The notes below the pieces were generated by a model. That model did no database searches and was not told where the DNA came from. It saw only the letters and a list, made by a program, of their open reading frames with translations. Positions 10,549 to 19,240 of a stretch of DNA of 64,000 bases are shown here, piece by piece (the stretch's first letter is position 1; the number at the start of each line of letters is the position of its first letter). The position numbers and the translations under genes were made by a program. This DNA is from Acinetobacter sp. SFB (lineage in GTDB: Bacteria > Pseudomonadota > Gammaproteobacteria > Pseudomonadales > Moraxellaceae): NCBI RefSeq assembly GCF_001647545.1, contig NZ_LSZH01000018.1, positions 62,001 to 126,000 of the forward strand, written 5' to 3'.

Positions 10549-11475
10549 ATGAACTTGGCTGATCGTGATGGTTTTATTTGGCAAGATGGACAAATGGTTG
10601 ATTGGCGTGAGGCTAAAATTCACGTCTTAACACATACCTTACATTATAGTATGGGTGTGTTTGAAGGTGTCCGTGCTTATGAGACTCCGAATGGAACTGC
10701 AATTTTCCGTCTTCAGGATCATACAAAACGTTTGCTTAACTCTGCAAAAATTTATCAAATGAAAGTTCCATTTGATCAAAAAACTTTAGAGCAAGCTCAA
10801 ATTGATGTCGTACGTGAAAATAAATTAGCGTCTTGCTATTTGCGTCCAATTATCTTTATTGGTTCTGAAAAACTGGGTATCGCTGCAACTGACAATACCA
10901 TTCATGCCACTGTTGCTGCATGGAGCTGGGGTGCTTACCTTGGCGATGAAGCGATGGCAAAAGGTATTCGCGTTAAAACGTCATCCTTTACCCATCATCA
11001 TCCTAATGTGACCATGTGTAAGGCAAAAGCATCGGGTAACTATACTTTGTCGATTCTTGCACACCAGGAAGTGGCGCATTCTGGTTACGATGAAGCAATG
11101 TTGATGGACCCACAAGGCTATGTATGTCAGGGTTCAGGTGAAAACGTATTTTTGGTAAAAGATGGCGCTTTGCATACACCTGATATCTCGGGTGGCGCAT
11201 TAGACGGGATTACCCGTCAAACCATTATTACCATTGCCAAAGACTTGGGCATTGAAGTATTCGAACGCCGTATCACCCGTGATGAATTCTACATTGGTGA
11301 TGAAGCATTCTTTACCGGTACTGCCGCTGAAGTCACCCCAATTCGTGAATATGATGATCGCGAAATTGGTTGTGGTTCACGTGGTCCAATCACTACACAA
11401 ATTCAAAAAGCATTTTTTGATGCAGTGCAGGGTAAAGACCCTAAATATGCACATTGGTTGACTTACGTAAAATAA
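10549..11475 (+). CDS. ilvE: Branched-chain amino acid aminotransferase
   Basis: IlvE performs the last step of leucine, isoleucine and valine synthesis using PLP and glutamate. It is a class IV (D-amino-acid-like fold) aminotransferase of 308 residues, the usual length. Visible signatures are LHYSMGVFEGVRAY near the N-terminus, the catalytic Lys160 in CKAKASGNY, and the GSGENVFLVKDG and LDGITRQT segments that bind the cofactor phosphate. GGAG lies about eight bases upstream of the ATG. It is followed by a strong terminator and marks the left border of the surface glycan locus. Confidence 0.96.
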   Translation: MNLADRDGFIWQDGQMVDWREAKIHVLTHTLHYSMGVFEGVRAYETPNGTAIFRLQDHTKRLLNSAKIYQMKVPFDQKTLEQAQIDVVRENKLASCYLRPIIFIGSEKLGIAATDNTIHATVAAWSWGAYLGDEAMAKGIRVKTSSFTHHHPNVTMCKAKASGNYTLSILAHQEVAHSGYDEAMLMDPQGYVCQGSGENVFLVKDGALHTPDISGGALDGITRQTIITIAKDLGIEVFERRITRDEFYIGDEAFFTGTAAEVTPIREYDDREIGCGSRGPITTQIQKAFFDAVQGKDPKYAHWLTYVK

Positions 11476-11492
11476 GTTGATCAGGTAAGATC

Positions 11493-11523
11493 AAAAGGCG
11501 AAAACTCGGTTTTCGCCTTTTTT
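11493..11523 (+). terminator. Rho-independent terminator of ilvE
   Basis: A 13-base perfect stem (AAAAGGCGAAAAC paired with GTTTTCGCCTTTT) with a three-base loop and a T-run. It separates ilvE from the glycan locus. Confidence 0.92.
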
Positions 11524-11566
11524 ATTGATCAAGATTTGAGTTTATTTTCTTTTAAGGACACTTTTT

Positions 11567-12448
11567 ATGCATATTGTCTATGTAAGTGATGGCAAAGCAG
11601 GACATCGCTCGCAAGCAGTCGGCTTATATAAAGCAATGCAAAGACAAAGTGCAGATGAAGTCAGCTTTGAGGAAGTCTTAATAGATCAATTGCCAATTTT
11701 TAGCCTGTTTTCAGGAGTTTTAAAAAAGAGCATAGCCACACTAAAGCAACCACCAGATTATATTTTTGGGGTGGGCAGTCATACTCAATTGCGTGTTTTA
11801 CTGCTAGGGAAAGTATATCCTCGAGCAAAAACGATTATCTTAATGAAACCTAATTTTCCGGTGACTTGGTTTGATTATGCGATTATTCCTGAACATGATG
11901 GTGTTAATGCATCGGAGCATGTAATTAACACGCAGGGTGCACTAAATCCGATTATCAATGAAGGACGGCATCAAGCTAACCGAATTCTGATAGCTCTAGG
12001 TGGTTCTTCAAAAAGGCATCAGTGGAACGAAACGAAAGTTTTAGATGTAATTCAACAAATCGTTAATCGACATCCTCTAGCTGAGATTATTCTGACCACT
12101 TCACGACGTACACCGAAAGAGTTTTTGGCTCATTTAAATGAAAAATCATTTAAAGGTCAGCTGAAAATATTTCCTGTTGAGCAGACCCCACAAGGCTGGA
12201 TTTTTGAAGAAATGCAGAAGGCAGAAGCGGTTTGGGTAACTGAAGATAGTGTTTCGATGATTTTTGAGGCACTGACAGCAGGATGTCGGGTGGGTATCAT
12301 TGAAATAGACCGGTTGAAATCTGATAGAATTACCCAACTGTTAGATCAGCTTTTAACCCAGGCGTTATTGGGTGAGAATAAAGTTAAATTGTTAAATCTA
12401 AAAATGGATGAGGCAGCGCGAGTTGCTGATATATTATTGAAAAAATAG
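11567..12448 (+). CDS. ELM1/GtrOC1-like protein, putative glycosyltransferase of the outer-core locus
   Basis: This 293-residue protein belongs to the family labelled mitochondrial fission ELM1 (formerly DUF1022). The N-terminus carries the diagnostic VSDGKAGHRSQAVGL motif, and the C-terminal half has RRTPKEF and VTEDSVSMIFEALTAG motifs resembling the donor-binding half of GT-B glycosyltransferases. Bacterial members are common in lipopolysaccharide core loci, so a sugar transferase role is inferred here and not shown. AAGGA lies eight bases upstream of the ATG. The next gene starts eight bases after the stop, and the block of five plus-strand genes is tightly packed. It is the first gene of the ilvE-side locus. 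Confidence 0.75.
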   Translation: MHIVYVSDGKAGHRSQAVGLYKAMQRQSADEVSFEEVLIDQLPIFSLFSGVLKKSIATLKQPPDYIFGVGSHTQLRVLLLGKVYPRAKTIILMKPNFPVTWFDYAIIPEHDGVNASEHVINTQGALNPIINEGRHQANRILIALGGSSKRHQWNETKVLDVIQQIVNRHPLAEIILTTSRRTPKEFLAHLNEKSFKGQLKIFPVEQTPQGWIFEEMQKAEAVWVTEDSVSMIFEALTAGCRVGIIEIDRLKSDRITQLLDQLLTQALLGENKVKLLNLKMDEAARVADILLKK

Positions 12449-12455
12449 AGTTTTT

Positions 12456-13484
12456 ATGAAAATTTTACATATTGCGAATTTTGGTTTTAATAAGCAAGGC
12501 GCACATTTTTATTGTACAGACCGTAAAATTTCTGCAGGTCTGATTGAAAATGGTCATTTTGTTTATGACTTTAGTTTTCGTGATATGGCGCGCATGGGCA
12601 CAGTATTTAAAACTAAAAAACTGGGTGCAAGTTGGGCCAATAAAGAAATTTTAAAAATTGTGGATAATATTGAGCCAGATTTAGTTTTGATTGGTCATAG
12701 TGATTTGATGAGTCCGGATGTACTCAAAGAAATCAAACAGCGTTATCCGCAAACTAAAATTGCCTTTTGGTATGTTGATCCATTGTATTTAGAACATAAA
12801 CTAGGTTTTGTACGTGAATTTTCACCTTATCTAGATGCAATTTTTTGTACTACTGGTGGTGAATATCTTGAAAAACTCAAACAACCGCATTTAAAAGTGG
12901 CTTATATGCCTAATGTGGGACACCGTAATGTTGAACAATTAAAACAGTTTGAATCAAACAATATAGATAAAGAATTTATTTTCTGTGGCGTGGTTTATAA
13001 AGAACCGGAACGTGAAAAGTTCTTAAAAGATTTAGCTGAGACTTTAAAAAACAACCATGTGCAATATCAATATTATGGCTGTTTTCAACAGCCAGGTGTT
13101 TATGGTAAAGGTTATTACAAGGTACTATCCCAATCCCGCATGGGCTTAAACTATTCACGTAAAAACGATGTGACTTTATATAGTTCAGACCGAATTGTGC
13201 AGCTTACAGGAAATGGGCTGCTGACTTTTAGTCCGCGTATTCCGGGTTTCGATAAACTCTATACCGAACAAGAAGTAGTTTATTTTGATGATCAGTTCGA
13301 CTTAGCTGAAAAAATTCAATTTTATGCAACCCATCCACAAGAGGCAAAGCGTATTGCTGAAGCAGGTTGGAATAAAACACGTACAAGTTTTAATGGCAAA
13401 CGAATTACACAGTTCATGGTTGAGGTGACTTTTGATCAACCTTTGTCTGAAGCCTATGAATGGGCAAATGAGGTTTATGTATGA
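12456..13484 (+). CDS. Glycosyltransferase (GT-B, group 1 C-terminal domain)
   Basis: A 342-residue protein that opens with a Rossmann-like MKILHIANFGFNKQG. The C-terminal half has ILxxxRMGLNYS and YSSDRIVQLTGNG segments typical of the glycosyl transferases group 1 domain, where the nucleotide sugar binds. The centre contains FWYVDPLYLEHK, a pattern seen in outer-core glycosyltransferases. No membrane segment is present, so it should act at the cytoplasmic face on the growing lipooligosaccharide core. The stop codon overlaps the start of the deacetylase gene (ATGA), suggesting translational coupling. The specific sugar and linkage cannot be told. Confidence 0.75.
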   Translation: MKILHIANFGFNKQGAHFYCTDRKISAGLIENGHFVYDFSFRDMARMGTVFKTKKLGASWANKEILKIVDNIEPDLVLIGHSDLMSPDVLKEIKQRYPQTKIAFWYVDPLYLEHKLGFVREFSPYLDAIFCTTGGEYLEKLKQPHLKVAYMPNVGHRNVEQLKQFESNNIDKEFIFCGVVYKEPEREKFLKDLAETLKNNHVQYQYYGCFQQPGVYGKGYYKVLSQSRMGLNYSRKNDVTLYSSDRIVQLTGNGLLTFSPRIPGFDKLYTEQEVVYFDDQFDLAEKIQFYATHPQEAKRIAEAGWNKTRTSFNGKRITQFMVEVTFDQPLSEAYEWANEVYV

Positions 13485-14236
13485 TCTGGCTACTTTATAT
13501 GGTGATTGGCATAATTGCTCTGGCTGCGGTGCTCTATCTATTAGGTAACTATACTTTTTGGTTACCTTTTCGCGGTGCAAAATTGCCTAGAATTGTAATG
13601 TTGCATCAAGTGACACCACATGAAGCCGCCTCCGGGATGAATATGCCCCCCCAAAAGTTTGAACAGCTACTGCAATACCTGGTTAAAAAACGAACTCATT
13701 TTTGTTTTGTCTCTGAACTAGATCAGTATCGGGGAAAAAAAAATGTTGTAGCGTTATCTTTTGATGATGGATTTTTAGATAACTATCAATATGCCTATCC
13801 ATTAATAAAAAAGTATAAGGCTAAAGCCACGATATATCTTGCGACACAAATTGAAGGAATTGATACATTAAATGCTCAGCAGATTCATGAAATGTTTGGT
13901 TCTGGTGTAATCGAGTTTGGCGCGCATACGCAACATCATGTGAATTTACTTAAACTGGATGATGAAGAAGCCTATCAAGAAATACAAAACTCTAAACGTG
14001 ATGTTGAGGCATTAGTCGGGCGTTGCCCAAGTTTTGCTTATCCTTTTGGGCGTTTTAATGTAAAACATCAGCAAATGGCAAAAGAAATTGGTTTTAAAAA
14101 TGCAGTATCCACACGTAAGAAAGTTGAAGCCTACACCGAATTAAATCAATTTAATATTCCCCGAGTCAGTACGCATGGGGCGATGAATGCTTTACAAATG
14201 CGTATTGCGTTAGCTAAAGGACGTTATAAATTATGA
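13481..14236 (+). CDS. Polysaccharide deacetylase family protein (Pda-like)
   Basis: The 251-residue protein has an N-terminal membrane anchor (residues 2-24) and a carbohydrate esterase 4 (NodB) fold. Motif 1 is LSFDDGF with the two metal/catalytic Asp residues, motif 2 is the GAHTQHHVNL histidine pair, and motif 3 is FAYPFGRFN. It should remove an N-acetyl group from a hexosamine in the core oligosaccharide, giving a free amine, at the membrane. In A. baumannii outer-core loci a deacetylase gene (pda) occupies the same position between glycosyltransferases. Both ends overlap neighbours by four bases (ATGA). Confidence 0.85.
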   Translation: MIWLLYMVIGIIALAAVLYLLGNYTFWLPFRGAKLPRIVMLHQVTPHEAASGMNMPPQKFEQLLQYLVKKRTHFCFVSELDQYRGKKNVVALSFDDGFLDNYQYAYPLIKKYKAKATIYLATQIEGIDTLNAQQIHEMFGSGVIEFGAHTQHHVNLLKLDDEEAYQEIQNSKRDVEALVGRCPSFAYPFGRFNVKHQQMAKEIGFKNAVSTRKKVEAYTELNQFNIPRVSTHGAMNALQMRIALAKGRYKL

Positions 14237-15009
14237 GTATTCCATGTAGTGTTTATATCGTTACTTTGAACTGTGATGCATGGTTGGAAGATACCTTGAA
14301 CAGTGTTGCTGATTTTGCGGAAGTGATTATTTTAGATTCAGGCAGTACCGATCATACTTATAAAATTGCACAAAGCTTTCCCAATACACGAATTTCTCAT
14401 CAGGACTGGCTGGGTTATGCAGCACAAAAAAGTCTTGCTTTAGCCCAGTGTCAAAACGACTGGGTGCTTAATTTAGATGGCGACGAAGTGCTGTCTGATG
14501 AACTCAAACAAGAAATAGCCAAAACCATTCAAGCCAATCAAATTGATGCCTTAATTATCCCAATTAATGATGTTTTTTTAGGGGTACCGAACAGTAAGCA
14601 TACTAAAAAACATGCCAAAGTCCGTTTTTTTCGTAAAAATAAAGGCCAATATGACCTGGAAAATAAAGTCCATGAAAATGTGATTGTGGATGGTCAAAGT
14701 ATTCGTGCCGAAGGTGATATTTACCACTATGGCGAATCAAGTATTTTTGTCAAAGTTGAAAAAAATAATCAATATTCAAACTTGAAGGCAGCAGAGAAAT
14801 TTCAGAAAGGTAAAAAGCCAAGTCTATTGAAATTAACGTTGGTCATGCCAGTAACTTTCTTAAAGTCTTATTTTATTCGTCGTAGTTGTTTAAATGGTTG
14901 GCGTGGCTTTGTAAACAGTATGATCAATTCTTTTTATGCTTTTCTAAAAGAAGCCAAGCTTTTCGAACAGTATTTGCAGGCAAAAAAGACCAAGCGGGAT
15001 GATGCATGA
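14233..15009 (+). CDS. Family 2 glycosyltransferase, WaaE/KdtX-like
   Basis: This 258-residue GT-A enzyme resembles the lipopolysaccharide core beta-1,4-glucosyltransferase family WaaE. Visible are the N-terminal VYIVTLNCDAWLEDTLNSV, ILDSGSTDHT, the DxD-type LNLDGDEVLS motif that binds metal and sugar nucleotide, and the later ENKVHENVIVDG and IYHYGESS segments typical of this family. The C-terminus is basic and amphipathic. It is start/stop coupled to both neighbours by ATGA overlaps. The acceptor is probably inner-core heptose, Kdo or glucose, but this is inference. Confidence 0.85.
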   Translation: MSIPCSVYIVTLNCDAWLEDTLNSVADFAEVIILDSGSTDHTYKIAQSFPNTRISHQDWLGYAAQKSLALAQCQNDWVLNLDGDEVLSDELKQEIAKTIQANQIDALIIPINDVFLGVPNSKHTKKHAKVRFFRKNKGQYDLENKVHENVIVDGQSIRAEGDIYHYGESSIFVKVEKNNQYSNLKAAEKFQKGKKPSLLKLTLVMPVTFLKSYFIRRSCLNGWRGFVNSMINSFYAFLKEAKLFEQYLQAKKTKRDDA

Positions 15010-16040
15010 AGATTGTTCAAATCCTTGCAAGCAGTGGCGGTATTGGCGGTTTAGAGCAGCATACCTTTAATTTGACCAACCAGTTGGCCGAATCCAATGA
15101 TGTTCAGGTAATTGCACATCCATGCTATGCCGAAAAGTTTAATGAAAATGTCCAATTTCATGCGATCGATTTTTCTAGAAGCCGCTGGAATATAAGGTTG
15201 CTTTGGCAGCTAAAGACACTGATCGCTGAAATCCAGCCCCAGATTGTACATGCCCAAGCGGGTAAAGCATCTGAGCTGATTGCTAAAATTCGTCCATTTT
15301 TAGCGGATATTAAAATTGTGACGACCGTACATGGAACTAAAAAGAATAAGTCTGCTTATTTAGTCGGAGATGCGGTGATTGCAGTCAGCCAAGCACTGAC
15401 CCAAGGTATTCCAGAAGCGAAAGCATATGTTGTTTATAATGGTGTTTATCCGCAAACAGCATTGTCTGTAGATGCAAAGCAGAGCTTAAAATACAGTATT
15501 GACCAACAATTTCCACGTTTGGATTCAACCAAAAAAATAGTAATGTGCATTGGTCGCTTAGAGCCGGTGAAGAATATTGCTTTACTGATCCAAGCAATGC
15601 AGGGCATTGATGCAAACTTGTGGATTATCGGTGAGGGTTCGTTGCGACAATCACTTGAAGCCCAAGTCAAACAACAAAACATGCAACATCAAGTGGTATT
15701 TTTAGGTTTCAGAACGGATGCTCGTGATTTAGTCCAGCTTGCAGATGTGGTTACTTTATCTTCAGATCGTGAAGGTTTTCCTCTGGTGATGGTGGAAGCC
15801 TTGCAAGCGGATAAAGTTATGGTATCCACCAAAGTAAATGGCGTAATTGAGTGGTTACCAGAAGCCTACCTTGCAGAAATTGGCGATAGTACAGCATTGC
15901 AGCAAGCACTCAAGAAGGGTTTGGAAAGTAGGGCACTTGCTGATTTTGAAAAGTTATTTACGCGCGCTAAAAATGAGTTGACTGTGGATGCTATGGCGCA
16001 GCAAACGCTTCAAATATATGAGCGTTTGCTAAATAAATAA
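15006..16040 (+). CDS. Family 4 glycosyltransferase
   Basis: A 344-residue GT-B enzyme. The N-terminal domain begins with MKIVQILASSGGIGGLEQH, the usual glycine-rich acceptor loop, and contains IVHAQAGKAS and TTVHGTKK. The C-terminal domain has VMCIGRLEPVKN, LWIIGEG, VVFLGFRTDA and SSDREGFPLVMVEAL, the family 4 E-x7-E donor site. It is the last gene of the left plus-strand block and faces the next gene, which is convergent only four bases away. Substrates are unknown; a core oligosaccharide role follows from the locus. Confidence 0.85.
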   Translation: MKIVQILASSGGIGGLEQHTFNLTNQLAESNDVQVIAHPCYAEKFNENVQFHAIDFSRSRWNIRLLWQLKTLIAEIQPQIVHAQAGKASELIAKIRPFLADIKIVTTVHGTKKNKSAYLVGDAVIAVSQALTQGIPEAKAYVVYNGVYPQTALSVDAKQSLKYSIDQQFPRLDSTKKIVMCIGRLEPVKNIALLIQAMQGIDANLWIIGEGSLRQSLEAQVKQQNMQHQVVFLGFRTDARDLVQLADVVTLSSDREGFPLVMVEALQADKVMVSTKVNGVIEWLPEAYLAEIGDSTALQQALKKGLESRALADFEKLFTRAKNELTVDAMAQQTLQIYERLLNK

Positions 16041-16044
16041 TTAA

Positions 16045-16935
16045 TTATGCTTTGGGTGATAGTCGAATGGCGTCAAGAACCACAAAGTCATGTTCAGCAT
16101 TAATGGTATGACAGCCATCATCCTGATTATTCCAATGGGGTAAAATCACTTCTAACAATTGTTCCTGATATTCTGTGGGGCTTAATTTGATAATTTCTTT
16201 AAGCTCAATATTGCCGCCATAGCGTTTCAACGAGTCCTGGCTTGGGCGAACCAGTTTATTTTGATAAATAAAAGGCTTACCAGCCATTCGAAACTGTTGA
16301 TGTCCTTTACATACAGGGTTTTGTGGATGTTCTCTCCAGTCAGGTTGTAAAATATCTTCGGTGTAAAATAAATCTAGGCGATCACCAAATTTTTTACAGT
16401 TGCGACGGGTGGAGGTAAATAAATACCACATGCCTTCATGATAAAAAGGCGTTGTATCAACAGCTTCCATGTCCTCTAAAAGGTTGGAATGTTTTTCCCA
16501 ATGCGTCGGAAACTCAGTGCATTTCCATAGCTCAACAGTTTTATTGGCGCTGGTTTCAGGAATCATGTACCAATCATTTTTAACTTTGAATATACAGGGA
16601 TAAGACAGATGATAATCCAGTTTTAAAATGGTCTGTGGTTCTGTGTAGGTGCCATCTTTAAATATTTCTAAAACAGATAAAAAACCAACGGGGTGTTGCT
16701 CATCGACTTCTTCAAAGAAAATGAAATGTCGCTCATGATCTTCCACATAAAAACAATCGGCAAAAGTAAACTTTTTAGGCGAATGGATTTCAAATAAATG
16801 AGTTAACTGACCTTGATTGGTCAGTGGCTCATTCAGCCAGCCAAAGCGAATATACCAATGAGAGTCAAACTTTTTGGCCTGTTGATTTTGTTGGTATTTG
16901 TACCATTTTTTGAGAACTGTACGAGATAAAGACAT
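16045..16935 (-). CDS. Beta-propeller (GH43-like) protein of the glycan locus, Ghy-like
   Basis: This 296-residue protein lacks a signal peptide or membrane segment. It has repeated aromatic and acidic blades such as FTFADCFYVED, YPCIFKVKNDWYMIPETSA and TTPFYHEGMWYLFTSTRR. This pattern is that of five-bladed propellers related to GH43 hydrolases and to the N-terminal domain of glucosamine inositolphosphorylceramide transferases. In A. baumannii outer-core loci the equivalent gene is named ghy (putative glycosyl hydrolase). Catalytic activity is unproven: it might hydrolyse, transfer or only bind sugars. It heads away from the left block and is downstream of two glycosyltransferase genes on the same strand. 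Confidence 0.65.
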   Translation of the reverse strand: MSLSRTVLKKWYKYQQNQQAKKFDSHWYIRFGWLNEPLTNQGQLTHLFEIHSPKKFTFADCFYVEDHERHFIFFEEVDEQHPVGFLSVLEIFKDGTYTEPQTILKLDYHLSYPCIFKVKNDWYMIPETSANKTVELWKCTEFPTHWEKHSNLLEDMEAVDTTPFYHEGMWYLFTSTRRNCKKFGDRLDLFYTEDILQPDWREHPQNPVCKGHQQFRMAGKPFIYQNKLVRPSQDSLKRYGGNIELKEIIKLSPTEYQEQLLEVILPHWNNQDDGCHTINAEHDFVVLDAIRLSPKA

Positions 16936-16972
16936 GATGGCTTACTCAAATCAAAGGTTTAAATATAGGGAC

Positions 16973-18079
16973 TTATAATTCTTCAAAAGCCTTTGCCATT
17001 TCTGTAATATTCAGGCGTTGTATGTCTTGCTCTTGAATCGCATAAGGCTGAGTGACCACTTGGCGAAGCCTTTTAGATAATGCTTCAATATCGTTTAAAG
17101 GGACCAAACCTTGAGAAAGCTTTCCAGACGAGAGTTGGTACGCCACGCCTTCACAGCAATTAAAAGCAACCACAGGAACATACAAAATAATGGCTTCTGC
17201 AACAATAAGAGGGGAGCCTTCAGTACGCGAAGGTAAGATCAAGCAATGACTTTGTTGAATAAAATGGTTGGGTTGATCTTGCCAGCCTAAGAAATCAATA
17301 CGCTCAGTCAGCCCAAATTGTTCTGTAAGAGTCACTAATTCATCTAATAACGGGCCGTCACCGACAATTGCCATACGCCCCGTTAAACCACTTTTAGCAA
17401 AAGCTTTAATCGCTATATCAGGTTGTTTTTCTTCAGATAAACGACCTACAAAAATGGTATCCCATTTTTTATTAATATTAATTTTTTCATTTACCAAGTT
17501 GCTTTTGAGCCGTTTAAAATCAATCCCGTTATGGATGACTTTTACTGTTGCATCTTTAACATGTTTATGAAGAAGTGCCGCAATATCTTGGTTAACAACA
17601 ATCAGTTGTTTGCCTTTAAAAAGATAGTTACAGGCTTTTTTACATTGCATAAACTTTTTAAGGGCTTCCAAGTATTTAAAAAAACCTAAATTTTGTTTTA
17701 GCACCAAACCTAATGAGTCGCCATGTACCCAAAACCAGATATTGCCCGTCAGAATAGGTGATAACCAAAAAGCATGTGAATGACCCACAATAATAGTATT
17801 AGGTGCTAAGTCATTAATGATTTGTGTCAGTTCAGATTGTTGCTCTAAAGGAACACTTTTTAACTTATTTTTTTTGATACTGCCTTGCATGAAAGCCGGT
17901 GCTATATCGAATTTAATTAGATTCAAGTCTTCAGGATAGGCTGTGCGTATATTGTTTGAATCTAATAACAATACAGTCACATCATGACCTTTTTCTTTAA
18001 GCGCAACAGCAGTATCAATACATATTTGTTCTGCACCGCCACCATATAAATGATCTTGAATAAAAAGGTATTTTTTCAT
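16973..18079 (-). CDS. Family 4 glycosyltransferase
   Basis: A 368-residue GT-B enzyme beginning MKKYLFIQDHLYGGGAEQI, the classical Gly-Gly-Ala-Glu acceptor-loop motif. The C-terminal domain carries IFVGRLSEEKQPDIAI, MAIVGDGPLL, IDFLGWQDQPN and LPSRTEGSPLIVAEAI with the E-x7-E signature. I chose ATG at 18079 because the GTG four codons upstream overlaps the previous gene and has no better ribosome binding site. The preceding GT25 gene ends one base upstream, so the pair is almost certainly co-transcribed. Function in core oligosaccharide assembly is inferred. Confidence 0.85.
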   Translation of the reverse strand: MKKYLFIQDHLYGGGAEQICIDTAVALKEKGHDVTVLLLDSNNIRTAYPEDLNLIKFDIAPAFMQGSIKKNKLKSVPLEQQSELTQIINDLAPNTIIVGHSHAFWLSPILTGNIWFWVHGDSLGLVLKQNLGFFKYLEALKKFMQCKKACNYLFKGKQLIVVNQDIAALLHKHVKDATVKVIHNGIDFKRLKSNLVNEKININKKWDTIFVGRLSEEKQPDIAIKAFAKSGLTGRMAIVGDGPLLDELVTLTEQFGLTERIDFLGWQDQPNHFIQQSHCLILPSRTEGSPLIVAEAIILYVPVVAFNCCEGVAYQLSSGKLSQGLVPLNDIEALSKRLRQVVTQPYAIQEQDIQRLNITEMAKAFEEL

Positions 18080-18080
18080 T

Positions 18081-18926
18081 TTAATGATCACTCTTATTAT
18101 TTTCTGATGTATTTAAGCTGTTTTTATGTGTTGTGATAAAAGTAGAAAGACGAATAATTTTTTTAAATAAAAATAAAGAAATAATACGAGAAACGAGGTC
18201 ATTACGAATCTTTCGATAATTTTTCTTAAACCGATTTGGCTTTTTCATAAAAATTTTACGGTCACCGGCAATATTACTTTGCACTTCATCATCATGTTCA
18301 AAACAATAGTAATAAGGGATAGTGGTTGATGACTTAAGTAAATAGGTCCAATCATCCAAGTAGGTTAATTTCTTAATTTGTTTTTCGATAAAAAACTGTG
18401 CTTTTTCTGGGGTGAGGGAATAGGCATATGCTCCAGTGTAAAGATCTTTCGGTCCAGTCAGATTGAAATATAGATTATCTTCACTGTTAAAACCGCGAAT
18501 ACGCCGACGAGAAGGTTCTGTATTGCCACTTAGAAAGGCAAAATCAGGATTGAGGGTGATTAAGGAAGTTAGCTTTTCTGTAATATGATTAAGATTGACG
18601 ATGACATCATCTTCTAAAATGATAACGCGGTCATATTCGACATAATCACCTTGTGCTAAACGTTGCCATAACGTCATGTGGCTTAAAAAGCAGCCGAATT
18701 CGCTAGGTCCTAATGCATGTTCACATTGTCCTGAAATTTTTCTTCTGAGATCTAAAAAAACGATGTATTCAGGCGGAAGTTCTTTTCCATACACTCCTTC
18801 AAAAAACTGAAAATCAATTTGAATATCGGATACAGCTTGTTTGAGGGCTTGTATTTGATGAGATATGTTGTCTTGTCTTGCTTTGCTATCTTTTAAAGAT
18901 ATGCATAAGATTAAGATTTTCTTCAT
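18081..18926 (-). CDS. Family 25 glycosyltransferase (LPS core type)
   Basis: This 281-residue protein matches the GT25 family, which includes LOS galactosyltransferases such as LgtB and LpsA. Signatures are an N-terminal LCISLKDSKARQDN, the EFGCFLSHMTLW motif, the metal-binding acidic motif VIILEDDVIVN, and a YTGAYAYSLTPEKAQ segment. The last 60 residues are strongly basic (FKKNYRKIRN), suggesting membrane association. ATG at 18926 is preferred over a TTG at 18938. It is the first gene of the minus-strand block and is divergent from rmlB. Confidence 0.88.
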   Translation of the reverse strand: MKKILILCISLKDSKARQDNISHQIQALKQAVSDIQIDFQFFEGVYGKELPPEYIVFLDLRRKISGQCEHALGPSEFGCFLSHMTLWQRLAQGDYVEYDRVIILEDDVIVNLNHITEKLTSLITLNPDFAFLSGNTEPSRRRIRGFNSEDNLYFNLTGPKDLYTGAYAYSLTPEKAQFFIEKQIKKLTYLDDWTYLLKSSTTIPYYYCFEHDDEVQSNIAGDRKIFMKKPNRFKKNYRKIRNDLVSRIISLFLFKKIIRLSTFITTHKNSLNTSENNKSDH

Positions 18927-19240
18927 GTAGATATTCAAAAAATAATTATAGCTGCCGCTATTCTATAAGTTTTGCCACTAAAATTAAACTAAATAGCTGC
19001 TAACTAAAGTCTTGATTTTATTTATTCAATCTTTGATTACTCTCCATTATATTCTTGTATATCTCTAATTTTTTTCACTAAAAAAACGAAGGAATTAAAT
19101 TAACGATGTTGTTAAAATTTATATCTATCGTAGAGTTATCTTCTACAATAAAGTAGGAACCAAGAATAAAAAGTAATAGAATGCGGTTCTTAGCTTTAAA
19201 CAAATATGCTTTTTATCAATATTAAGGTCACTAAAGCACT
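18927..19240. other. Divergent intergenic region between GT25 and rmlB
   Basis: An AT-rich 314-base gap that must hold promoters for both the minus-strand glycosyltransferase block and the plus-strand rml block. A small inverted repeat, GTAGA / TCTAC, lies around 19132-19148. I cannot place promoters with confidence and see no gene here. Confidence 0.5.
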
